A stretch of DNA of 64,000 bases from the NCBI RefSeq assembly GCF_000424985.1, contig NZ_AUKX01000001.1:155740-219739 (forward strand), given 5' to 3'. How positions within the stretch are numbered: the stretch's first letter is position 1; the number at the start of each line of letters is the position of its first letter. Both the position numbers and the translations under genes were made by a program. Below, piece by piece: positions 52,522-60,605 of the stretch. Source of the DNA: Arenibacter latericius DSM 15913 (GTDB lineage: Bacteria > Bacteroidota > Bacteroidia > Flavobacteriales > Flavobacteriaceae). The notes under the pieces were generated by a model. The model was given only the letters and a program-made list of their open reading frames with translations, did no database searches and had not been told where the DNA came from.

Positions 52522-53370
52522 ATGAAAAACAAATTGTACCAATCCGTTCCTACACTTTCCTTAATTTTTGTGCTATCCCTCTTTCTACAAAGTTGCGGCA
52601 CCTCCTCTAATCTAAAGTGGGAGCAAATGTACAACGGGAAGGATCTTAGTAATTGGAAGATAAAGATTAGAAACCATGAATTAGGTGAGAATTTCGCCAA
52701 TACCTTTAGAGTAGAAGATGGTAACATTCAGGTACGCTACGATGGTTACGATAACTATGATGAGCAGTTTGGACATCTATTTTATGAAAAACCATTTTCG
52801 TCCTACCTAATAGGAGTGGAGTACCGTTTTGTTGGCGATCAAGTTAAGGGCGGACCAGGATGGGCCTATAGAAATAGTGGTATAATGATTCACGGACAAG
52901 AGCCAGAAGAAATGACTATAGACCAGGATTTCCCTAACTCTATTGAAGTTCAACTTTTGGGAGGAAACGGAAAGAATGAGCGTTCCAATGCTAACCTTTG
53001 TACTCCCGGAACTCAATATGAAAAGGACGGGAAGGTAATAAAAAGCCACTGTACCAATTCTAACTCTAAAACCTTCCACGGAGACCAATGGGTACGTGTA
53101 GAAGTATTGGTGTTAAATGACTCTCTAATTGTTCATTACGCCAATGGCGAAGAGGTAATGCGCTATAACAAACCTCAACTAGATCCAGTAGACGGAAACG
53201 AAAGAGGAGAATTACTTACTGGCGGCACCATTTCTTTACAGAGTGAAAGTCATCCAATTGACTTCAGAAAAGTTGAGATTGTTAATTTGGAAAAAGTGGC
53301 AGACGATCCAAAGAAGTTACAGCAAGCTATTGATAAGTTAATGGCTGAAAAACGTATTCCACAACAGTAA
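52522..53370 (+). CDS. DUF1080 (3-keto-disaccharide hydrolase-type) lipoprotein
   Basis: A 282-residue lipoprotein (lipobox FLQSC, Cys25) with the DUF1080 jelly-roll: WEQMYNGKDLSNWKIKIRNHELGENFANTFRVEDGNIQVRYDGYD at the start, GPGWAYRNSGIMIHGQEPEEM and SIEVQLLGG in the core, and a final ISLQSESHPIDFRKVEIVNL. Members bind or cleave sugars, including 3-keto-glycosides. Probably on the outer membrane or in the periplasm. It stands alone and ends at a converging terminator. Confidence 0.87.
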   Translation: MKNKLYQSVPTLSLIFVLSLFLQSCGTSSNLKWEQMYNGKDLSNWKIKIRNHELGENFANTFRVEDGNIQVRYDGYDNYDEQFGHLFYEKPFSSYLIGVEYRFVGDQVKGGPGWAYRNSGIMIHGQEPEEMTIDQDFPNSIEVQLLGGNGKNERSNANLCTPGTQYEKDGKVIKSHCTNSNSKTFHGDQWVRVEVLVLNDSLIVHYANGEEVMRYNKPQLDPVDGNERGELLTGGTISLQSESHPIDFRKVEIVNLEKVADDPKKLQQAIDKLMAEKRIPQQ

Positions 53371-53440
53371 ACCACGAAGGTATTGCTATAGATTTGATGG
53401 TGTTATCATGTACTGATTGCCCCAAATCAAACAAGTTCTT

Positions 53441-53482
53441 TAAGGGGGTGTTTCGCTAAAATTTTTAGTCTAACACCCCTTA
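53441..53482. terminator. Convergent terminator
   Basis: TAAGGGGGTGTT (53441-53452) pairs with AACACCCCTTA (53472-53482, one bulge) around a 19-nt loop. It lies between the ends of the DUF1080 gene and the leftward lipoprotein gene, whose stop codon is inside the right arm. Confidence 0.8.
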
Positions 53483-54112
53483 TTTATTTCTAAAAATAAG
53501 TTCCTCCTTTTCCATCGCCTTTACCAATAACTTTATATAATCATCCATAGTCTTACTAATTTTCTTAGGGTCCTTAATATCTAAGGCTCCTCTCCATATT
53601 AACGATCGCTCCTTATCTACGCAAATACAGTACAAAGAGGTTTCTGCATGGTACACTTTAAATTGGTCGTAATAATTCTCATCATAGTAGATATTTTGAC
53701 TCCCTAAATAATCATCTTTAAAACCGCCATAAAACCTGTTGAGTTCCGACATTGTTTTTCTAAAAGTTTGTTTGCTTTCAGCGCCTGCAACCTTAGTAAA
53801 TAATATGGCATCAAAATCTTTATCTAGAAGCTGCTCTTCCAATTCATCTAGCTCCTTTTCGGTTTTTTGGGTATTGGTAAAGGCAACATCAAAGAGGTCT
53901 ATACTCCTCATGGCCTCCACTCCCCTTTTATCGAATTCTTTTTTAAGTCGGGTTTCAAAATCCTCCCTTACCGCACTATCATCGGTCATACCTACAATAA
54001 GCACCTTATATGCATCAAACAATACGATGTCTGGATTCTTATAACTTTCTACCATCTCTACGGAAGAACACCCCATTAAACCTACGAATGCAATTAATAG
54101 TAGCTTTTTCAC
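53480..54112 (-). CDS. Conserved-looking lipoprotein of unknown function
   Basis: A 210-residue lipoprotein (MKKLLLIAFVGLMGC, Cys15). The mature part has a regular alpha/beta pattern (ILFDAYKVLIVGMTDDSAVREDFETRLKKEFDKRGVEAMRSIDLF, then DKDFDAILFTKVAG, SLYCICVDKERSLIWRGALDIKDPKKISKTMDDYIKLLVKAMEKE) reminiscent of the family of outer-membrane lipoproteins that start with a nucleotide-like fold (DUF4136-like). I do not recognise it firmly. It is the last gene of the leftward stress cluster, 103 bp after the beta-CASP gene. Confidence 0.7.
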   Translation of the reverse strand: MKKLLLIAFVGLMGCSSVEMVESYKNPDIVLFDAYKVLIVGMTDDSAVREDFETRLKKEFDKRGVEAMRSIDLFDVAFTNTQKTEKELDELEEQLLDKDFDAILFTKVAGAESKQTFRKTMSELNRFYGGFKDDYLGSQNIYYDENYYDQFKVYHAETSLYCICVDKERSLIWRGALDIKDPKKISKTMDDYIKLLVKAMEKEELIFRNK

Positions 54113-54215
54113 ATTTTTAAATTTTAAATATTTTCTATTATTCTCCTTCTTCCCTTATTAAATCCACTATAAAAATCTGATAATAATAATCATTTAGGCT
54201 ATGCTTATACATCTT

Positions 54216-55586
54216 TTATATAGACAACTCTATCACTTCTTCCAGATGAGGCACATGTACCTGCCATCCTAATGTATCTTTAATTTTAACCCTTAAAGCA
54301 TCCAAAGCAGTAGGCTCCCCATGTATTAAAAAAATCTTTTCTGGAATATTTTTTATGCCTTGTAGCCATAGCAATAATTCCCCTTGATCTGCATGCGCAG
54401 AAAGACTTTCTAGATGATGGATAGTAGCCTTTACCGGTTTATATGTTCCAAACAATTTTATTTCATGAGCTCCTTCTAACAATTGTCGGCCTCTAGTACC
54501 TTCGGCTTGGTATCCCACTAACAAAACGGTGGTAGAAGATCTATCTACCATCTGTTTAAGATAGGTAAGCACCCTTCCTCCGGTCACCATTCCGCTTCCA
54601 GCAATCACCACTTTTGGCCTAGGGTCGTCTATAGTTTTCCAGGTATCGCCATAAGACGAAATAATATTGAAATGGTCACACATGGCATTGTATTCCTTTG
54701 AAGAAAGTTTATGCCATTGAGGATGACTTTCAAATACAGACAATACATTATTCCCCATAGGACTATCGATGAAAATTGGAATATTGGGAATTTTATTTTC
54801 CTTATACATCTTCCATAGCAAATACATTAAGGATTGGAGTCGCTCTACGGCAAAAGAGGGTATAATTAAATTTCCTCTAGAGTTGATGGTCTTGTTAATT
54901 AAATTTACAAAGATATCCTCTAGGTTCTCTTCGGGGTGTAATTTATTACCGTAGGTACTTTCTAGAAAAAGATAATCTGCCCATTCAGGACGGTCTGGAG
55001 GATATAACAGCAAATCCTCACTACGACCTATATCCCCAGAAAAAACAAAGATTTTACCAAAGACGTCCAATTCAATAAAGGTGGCTCCAATGATATGACC
55101 GTTATATTTAAATCTAAACCTGATGTTCTCCGATAAGGATAGCCACTCATCCTTCTCCGCGTGCTTAAACATTCCGACCGTTTTTTCCACATCTTTCTCA
55201 TCATAATAAGGCAGGGCAGGACTATGTTTACTATACCCTTCCTCATTAGCCTTTTTTGCTTCTTCTATATGTATTTTAGCACTATCCCTCATTATGATAG
55301 CGGCTATAGACAAGGTTGGAGAGGTGCCTACTATTTCCCCCTTAAAACCTTCCTTCACTAGACGCGGCAAATAGCCCGTATGGTCTAAGTGCCCATGGGT
55401 AAGCAGCACGCAATCTACTTTAGAAACATCTATGGGCAAAGCTTGCCAGTTAAGTTCGCGTAATTCCTTAAGACCTTGGAACACCCCACAATCTACCAAA
55501 ATATTTTGCTCTGGTGTTTCCAAATAAAACTTAGACCCTGTAACCGTACCTGATGCTCCTAAAAAATGAATCTTAACCTTGTTCAT
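54216..55586 (-). CDS. Beta-CASP metallo-beta-lactamase (RNA-processing type)
   Basis: A 456-residue zinc-dependent hydrolase of the CPSF/RNase J-like group. Metal motifs are clear: THGHLDHTGYLP (HxHxDH), FSGDIGRSEDLLLY, the beta-CASP domain with FLESTYGNKLH and AGSGMVTGGRVLTYL, and the RMMBL end SLSAHADQGELLLWL ... IFLIHGEPTALDALRVKI. Such proteins cut RNA endo- or exonucleolytically; activity here is inferred. It is in line with the ATP-cone nuclease and the usp genes, 90 bp from the former, so it is probably part of the same stress cluster. Confidence 0.9.
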   Translation of the reverse strand: MNKVKIHFLGASGTVTGSKFYLETPEQNILVDCGVFQGLKELRELNWQALPIDVSKVDCVLLTHGHLDHTGYLPRLVKEGFKGEIVGTSPTLSIAAIIMRDSAKIHIEEAKKANEEGYSKHSPALPYYDEKDVEKTVGMFKHAEKDEWLSLSENIRFRFKYNGHIIGATFIELDVFGKIFVFSGDIGRSEDLLLYPPDRPEWADYLFLESTYGNKLHPEENLEDIFVNLINKTINSRGNLIIPSFAVERLQSLMYLLWKMYKENKIPNIPIFIDSPMGNNVLSVFESHPQWHKLSSKEYNAMCDHFNIISSYGDTWKTIDDPRPKVVIAGSGMVTGGRVLTYLKQMVDRSSTTVLLVGYQAEGTRGRQLLEGAHEIKLFGTYKPVKATIHHLESLSAHADQGELLLWLQGIKNIPEKIFLIHGEPTALDALRVKIKDTLGWQVHVPHLEEVIELSI

Positions 55587-55676
55587 GAATTCTGCTTTAT
55601 TAATAGATTAATCTGTGGTTTTTCTTCTACAAATAGATAGCTTAAGTACATTGTTTACACAGAAGAAAGGATACTG

Positions 55677-56549
55677 TTACTTATGACCACACAAGTGGTT
55701 TATTTCTTTCATTATTTTTTGTTTCCTCGTTTCGGATACCCCTAAATGATCTAAGAAAAAATGGTCTTCAATTAGTTGTCTACAGAGTACTACATCCCTA
55801 CTTAATAAGAATTGTTTTTCTCTATTGGTTAGCAGTTGAGATACGGTGATAGGATAAAGCCCTAGCCGATAAATTCGGTCTTTAATTCCATTATCCTTTG
55901 GATAGTCCCAACTTAGCAGGAACAATCCCATACACTTACCGTATGTAATGGCATCTTCTGTAAATCGGGTATTCGTCACTACCCCACCACTTACTTGCAC
56001 ACCAGCTATCTTATTATTTTTTTCTAAATGTTGTTTAACATCCTGAAAACGGGAATTTATATATAAAGGAACCTGCACATTACAATTACGCCCTTCCTCC
56101 CCATGAAATTTACATTCCAAAAGATACACATTGTCATTTTTCTCCGCATACACATCAATATCATGTGGCACACACACGCCATGCATTTGTTTACCTACTG
56201 TAGTTTTGTAACCAGAATACTCCAAAATAGCCGCAACTAATTTTTCAAAAGGAAATCCTGTAGGCCCCAACTCATAAATTGCTTTTTTAACCTTATACTT
56301 AGCAGCAAAAATGGACTTCTTACTCTTTAACAAAGCAAAGGCACGATTGTAAATTTCTTTACTCGTTATCCCGTCATATAGTTCCTCTCGCACTTGCCCT
56401 ACAATCTGTTCTACCAAAAGATCATCTGCTCCACTCTGTCTTAAAGAGTTTCGCAACTGATCCGTAGAGAACCTAACCTTCTCACCTGAAGATTTAATGA
56501 TATCTATAAGTGCATCTTCCAAATTTATTTTTTTAGTTAATAATAACAA
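55677..56549 (-). CDS. ATP-cone domain fused to Mrr-like nuclease
   Basis: A 290-residue two-domain protein. Residues 8-95 form an ATP-cone (KSSGEKVRFSTDQLRNSLRQSGADDLLVEQIVGQV ... ITSKEIYNRAFALLKSK), the nucleotide-sensing domain known from ribonucleotide reductase and NrdR. Residues 97-205 form a restriction-endonuclease fold of the Mrr type: GFPFEKLVAAILEYSGYK, then Asp132 in PHDIDVYAEK and Glu145-X-Lys147 in VYLLECKFHG, the PD-(D/E)xK core. The rest is a helical C-terminal region. There is no methylase nearby, so it is not a classical restriction system. A nuclease gated by ATP/dATP level is the natural reading. Confidence 0.85.
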   Translation of the reverse strand: MLLLTKKINLEDALIDIIKSSGEKVRFSTDQLRNSLRQSGADDLLVEQIVGQVREELYDGITSKEIYNRAFALLKSKKSIFAAKYKVKKAIYELGPTGFPFEKLVAAILEYSGYKTTVGKQMHGVCVPHDIDVYAEKNDNVYLLECKFHGEEGRNCNVQVPLYINSRFQDVKQHLEKNNKIAGVQVSGGVVTNTRFTEDAITYGKCMGLFLLSWDYPKDNGIKDRIYRLGLYPITVSQLLTNREKQFLLSRDVVLCRQLIEDHFFLDHLGVSETRKQKIMKEINHLCGHK

Positions 56550-56697
56550 CTAAAGCCTATACTAAGCCTTTTGTAAGATTTCTCTAAACTCTCATAGCAT
56601 CTCAAGCATCCTAAATATCCATATCATAAGCATAATTAAAAGTATGGTCTAGGACTGAAAACAAACATATAACTACTGCTTCCCATTACGTGTAGTT

Positions 56698-57546
56698 TTA
56701 GGCCGAATCGTGCAATGCCAAAATAGGTATGTCTGAACTATAACTTACTTCCTTAATGAGGGGTTTGGTAAATATATTCTCTAGAAAACCATGCTTTCTA
56801 TTCACAAATGCAAGCATATTACTTCCCCTTTCAGATATAAACTTTTTAATTTCTGCTGGTATTTTATCTCCTTCTTCAAAACAGAAAACATGCTCCACTT
56901 CTTTAAAGATAGTACTTAATAATTTCTTATTCTCTAGCTGCGTCTTATTCAATCCAGATTCCGTTCCAATATGTAAAATCTGCACTTCCGCATGGTGTAG
57001 TTTTAGGATATCTAAAAGATATTGCAACTCCCTACGCTTAAAACTGCATTTAAAATCCGTAGGAAAGACAATTTCTTTTGGCGTAATAAATCCAACTTTT
57101 TCTGGTACTGCTATTACAGGACACAAGGTAATCTTCTCCATTACCTCAACCGTATTAGAACCAAAAAGTGCCCTTGCAGCACCGCTCTTGCCTTTAGTTC
57201 CCATCACCACAATATCTATGTCCTTTTTATTGATAGCTTGCTTTACACCTTCTAATAGGGAATTGAAGACAGAGATAGTATGAAAGGTATGAGCTGTATT
57301 TTCTGAGGTAATTTGAAAATGTTGTTGTAACTTATGAAGTTCCTCTTCAGAATAATCCTTAGCGGCCTCATAGGCCAATTCTCCTGGCTCTGGCACCATC
57401 ATTTTATCTAGACTATAACCACTAAGTCCAAAAACATTAAGCAGATAAAAATCGCAAGGTTGCTCCCTATAAAGTTTTACGGCATAATTAATGGCGTTTT
57501 GTGCATTTTGGGAAAAATCTGTCGGCAATAAGACATGTTTTGACAT
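56698..57546 (-). CDS. Universal stress protein, two UspA domains (usp-1)
   Basis: A 282-residue cytosolic protein with two UspA units. The first (1-150) starts HVLLPTDFSQNAQNAINYA and keeps the ATP-binding pattern GTKGKSGAARALFGSNT; the second (about 155-280, IVFPTDFKCSFKRRELQYL) has lost it, ending IPILALHDSA. Its promoter carries a TGAC-N4-GTCA site exactly where an activator of the adjoining CRP-type regulator would sit, with a further palindrome in the spacer. Four similar genes in a row suggest duplication. Confidence 0.93.
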   Translation of the reverse strand: MSKHVLLPTDFSQNAQNAINYAVKLYREQPCDFYLLNVFGLSGYSLDKMMVPEPGELAYEAAKDYSEEELHKLQQHFQITSENTAHTFHTISVFNSLLEGVKQAINKKDIDIVVMGTKGKSGAARALFGSNTVEVMEKITLCPVIAVPEKVGFITPKEIVFPTDFKCSFKRRELQYLLDILKLHHAEVQILHIGTESGLNKTQLENKKLLSTIFKEVEHVFCFEEGDKIPAEIKKFISERGSNMLAFVNRKHGFLENIFTKPLIKEVSYSSDIPILALHDSA

Positions 57547-57571
57547 ATTTATAATAATTATATTGACATTA

Positions 57572-57614
57572 CTAAATTAAACCAGAAATTCTGGTCTAAG
57601 TATGACAAAGGTCA
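57572..57614 (-). promoter_or_regulatory. usp-1 promoter with TGAC-N4-GTCA activator site
   Basis: Palindrome TGAC-AAAG-GTCA (57603-57614) centred 36.5 bp upstream of the end of a -7 element TAATTTAG (57579-57572, one mismatch to TAnnTTTG). Between them a perfect palindrome ACCAGAA-A-TTCTGGT (57581-57595) covers the spacer, where a repressor would block polymerase. The site starts 57 bp before the ATG. Confidence 0.7.
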
Positions 57615-57770
57615 GTTATACACCAATAATACAAGGAAGCAATTGTCCGATACTAGGCCTATTACTTTATAACGAAATCAGCACCGTATTTAAAAAGAGG
57701 AGAAGAAAAATTAATGAGAAAATTTAGATTTTACAGGAGGTTAACAGCAGACGGTAATTAAAAAAAACAA

Positions 57771-58607
57771 CTATCCTGGAATTACCATAAAAGGTATCCG
57801 CACATACAATCCAACATTTTTAATAACTGGTTCAATAAACAGGCGTTCCAGAAAGGTATGTTTGTTCTGGATCATGGCCAAGAGATTGATTTTATTCTCT
57901 ACTTGAAAATTATTTATTCCTTCAATAACCCCTTGGTTGGGTAACGTATGGAACAAATGAGAACTATTCTGCAATAAATCTTCCAATTTCCCTTTATTTT
58001 CTTTTTGAGTTTCAGACAATTCATAGTCTGTAACAATATGCAACACCTCTATCTGGGACAAATGGTCTGCCTGCAATTGCAACAGCATCTTTAATTGATC
58101 TTTGCGATAAGAGACCTCATAATCTGTAGGGAATAAAATTTCTTTGGGGTCGGAATATTGGTATTGGGAGGGGACTGCAATTACCGGAAAGCTTGCTCTT
58201 TTTATTAATTGAATTGTATTAGTACCCAAAAGTATCTCCTGCGCTCCCGTGGCCCCTTGGGTTCCCATAACAACAAGATCTATTTCTTCCCTGGATACCG
58301 TCTGCACTATTTCATCTACTAGCGCACTATAAGCAGAATGAATTACAAAATGGTGTTTAGGGTTATTAAACTCATTCTCTAAACGCTCCTTAAGCTTTTC
58401 TAAGCCAGTCATAGACCTCAGCTGGTACTTATCCCCTAAACCAATCTGCCCTGGACTATAAAGCAGATATTCTGCCTTATATACTGCTGGAGAATATGTA
58501 TTTAAAAGATAAAAAGTGCATTCTTTATTTTTAAATAATTGAAGAGCATACTTTATAGCATTAAAGGCATTTTCCGAAAAGTCAGTAGGCAATAAAATAC
58601 GATTCAT
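57771..58607 (-). CDS. Universal stress protein, two UspA domains (usp-2)
   Basis: 278 residues with the same double-domain plan. The first domain starts RILLPTDFSENAFNAIKYALQLF and has VMGTQGATGAQEILLGTNTIQLI (ATP-binding pattern); the second starts ILFPTDYEVSYRKDQLKMLL and lacks it, ending VRIPFMVIPG. Transcribed 15 bp after usp-3, so the two share a transcript. No TGAC site precedes it. Confidence 0.93.
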   Translation of the reverse strand: MNRILLPTDFSENAFNAIKYALQLFKNKECTFYLLNTYSPAVYKAEYLLYSPGQIGLGDKYQLRSMTGLEKLKERLENEFNNPKHHFVIHSAYSALVDEIVQTVSREEIDLVVMGTQGATGAQEILLGTNTIQLIKRASFPVIAVPSQYQYSDPKEILFPTDYEVSYRKDQLKMLLQLQADHLSQIEVLHIVTDYELSETQKENKGKLEDLLQNSSHLFHTLPNQGVIEGINNFQVENKINLLAMIQNKHTFLERLFIEPVIKNVGLYVRIPFMVIPG

Positions 58608-58622
58608 AGTACACCTATTATA

Positions 58623-59468
58623 TTATCTAGATACATTTTGAAGTACCATAAATGGAATTTTAACATGCAAACCTAGCTTGTCTATGGTAGACTGGTATAG
58701 CATATCTTCCATATAGGAATGTCTAGAATTCACCAAAACTAACATATTAATGGCGTGATGCTCTATGTGTTTAGTGATGGCTAGCGTTTTGTCCTTTTCT
58801 AAAGTAGTCCCAAAGGTAAGCTTGGGCTTTCGCAAGCAATTCTTTAAGAACTCCTTATTGTCTTGCTGCCTCCAAGACAGATTAGTAACAGGGTCTATAT
58901 ACAGTAAATGCATAGTAGACCGGAAAGACCCTGTCATATCACAAAGCAGTTTTAACTCTCTTCTTTTGTTTGGCACCATATAATTAGTAGGAAAGAGAAT
59001 TTCCTTTGGTGGATGGTATACATACCCTTCTGGAATGGCGAGTACAGGACAATGAACATATTTTAAAAGATGAAGGGTGTTGCTCCCAAATGTAAGCTTC
59101 CTATCATTGGTAGCCCCTCTTGTCCCCATAACTACAATATCTATATTCTCCTGATTTACCAGATCGTTTACTTCATCTACTAAGTCACCAAAAACAGCTA
59201 AGGATTTCACCTTATGATTTGGATTAGGCGAGAAATCCTTTAAACTTTTCAGCACTTTTTTAAGTGACTTCTCCGCTTTTTGCAAGACTGTTTCCTTTAA
59301 CTCCTCCATATTAACAGTCTCCATCTCCGCGGCTTGCCTATACACCTCATCACCATAAGAATGTACAATTAGAAAGTCACTTTTTTCATACTTAAATACC
59401 TGACATGCATATTTTAATGCGTTAAAGGCATTATCCGAAAAATCTGTGGGCACCAAAACTTTTCTCAT
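58623..59468 (-). CDS. Universal stress protein, two UspA domains (usp-3)
   Basis: 281 residues. First domain: KVLVPTDFSDNAFNALKYACQVF and VMGTRGATNDRKLTFGSNTLHLL; second domain: ILFPTNYMVPNKRRELKLL, ending VKIPFMVLQNVSR. First gene of the usp-3/usp-2 pair. The 99-bp gap upstream to usp-4 contains no TGAC-N4-GTCA and no exact TAnnTTTG, so it may depend on read-through from usp-4. Confidence 0.93.
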   Translation of the reverse strand: MRKVLVPTDFSDNAFNALKYACQVFKYEKSDFLIVHSYGDEVYRQAAEMETVNMEELKETVLQKAEKSLKKVLKSLKDFSPNPNHKVKSLAVFGDLVDEVNDLVNQENIDIVVMGTRGATNDRKLTFGSNTLHLLKYVHCPVLAIPEGYVYHPPKEILFPTNYMVPNKRRELKLLCDMTGSFRSTMHLLYIDPVTNLSWRQQDNKEFLKNCLRKPKLTFGTTLEKDKTLAITKHIEHHAINMLVLVNSRHSYMEDMLYQSTIDKLGLHVKIPFMVLQNVSR

Positions 59469-59567
59469 AAGATCTATAGATTATCAATTATATATACATT
59501 TCGTACCAACTGTCTAAAAGGCTATTTTAGGGATTTCTTTATTAAATATGCGCTAACCAACTCCGCT

Positions 59568-60470
59568 TTAATCTGCATATTGAGACGACCTACTTAACTT
59601 TGGCCATTGCGTATTAGAGGAGAATTTTTCATGAAGCACCAAGAAAGGAATTTTAGAATGATAACTTATCTCATCCACTGCGGGCTTAAATAAAATTCTT
59701 TGTAGAAAATTTAAATTCTTCGCCACCATAGCAATCATATCAATCCCATTATTCCCAACAAAAGACTCTATAGCCGTTTCTAACTTAGAACCAGTAAGAT
59801 AATAAAATTCATGCTCAATATCTTTAAAGTAGTCTTTTAGAAACTCCTTATTATTCAATTGCCCCTCACTTAACGGTTCTTTATTTCTAGAAAAATTCAC
59901 AATCCGTAAGGCAGAGTTATTAATTTGTGCTATCCCTAATATGTTTTCTAGCACATTTACATCATACCCTAGATGGTAATCGGTAGAAAAGGCAATTTCT
60001 TTTAGCTTTCTGTACGTAGCTTTTTCGGGAACCGCTAACAAATTACATTTTACCTTTGTAATTACATCACAAGTATTTGCCCCTATTGCCACTTCTTTTA
60101 GTCCGGTAGTCCCTTTACACCCCATTACAATAAGATCTATTTTCCTATTATACACCTCACGCTTAATGGCATCCACGAAATAATCGTGAATAGCGATGGG
60201 AATATAGGTATGCTTACTATTAGGAAACATCTCTTCTATTCTCTTCACTAGGCTCCTTAATTGTAAGCGACTATCTTCTAACGCCCCATTATTTGCACTA
60301 GTTTCGGAGGTTATTATGTTAGAATTACTTTCAGCACTAGTATAGCTAGGAACGGGATTTACATGGAGAATATAAAAGGAACATCTGTACTCTTGAAATA
60401 GTTGTAAACTATATTTCAACGCATTAAAGCAATTTTCGGAAAAATCCGTTGCTACTAAAATGTTCTTCAT
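59568..60470 (-). CDS. Universal stress protein, two UspA domains (usp-4)
   Basis: About 300 residues; the start at 60470 (MKNILVATDFSENCFNALKYSLQLF) is chosen over an upstream in-frame ATG at 60521 that falls upstream of the promoter. The first domain carries VMGCKGTTGLKEVAIGANTCDVI, the second IAFSTDYHLGYDVNVLENIL. Its promoter has an exact -7 element and a TGAC-N4-GTCA palindrome. It is the usp gene nearest to the regulator (135 bp gap) and probably leads the array. Confidence 0.92.
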   Translation of the reverse strand: MKNILVATDFSENCFNALKYSLQLFQEYRCSFYILHVNPVPSYTSAESNSNIITSETSANNGALEDSRLQLRSLVKRIEEMFPNSKHTYIPIAIHDYFVDAIKREVYNRKIDLIVMGCKGTTGLKEVAIGANTCDVITKVKCNLLAVPEKATYRKLKEIAFSTDYHLGYDVNVLENILGIAQINNSALRIVNFSRNKEPLSEGQLNNKEFLKDYFKDIEHEFYYLTGSKLETAIESFVGNNGIDMIAMVAKNLNFLQRILFKPAVDEISYHSKIPFLVLHEKFSSNTQWPKLSRSSQYAD

Positions 60471-60496
60471 TTCTATCTTTATTTTGCTATACCCCT

Positions 60497-60539
60497 CAAA
60501 AGTAAGTTGCAAAAACCGCAATCAAAATGACTAAAGTCA
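60497..60539 (-). promoter_or_regulatory. usp-4 promoter with TGAC-N4-GTCA activator site
   Basis: Palindrome ATGAC-TAAA-GTCAT (60527-60540) centred 36.5 bp upstream of the end of an exact -7 element TACTTTTG (60504-60497). With the start point a few bases on, the centre would be near -41, the class II position for CRP/FNR activators. Confidence 0.75.
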
Positions 60540-60605
60540 TATAGCGATTAAAACCATGATAAAATGAAAACATTTCGTATCGGGAAACCCTCTAACTCGT
60601 AGGTA

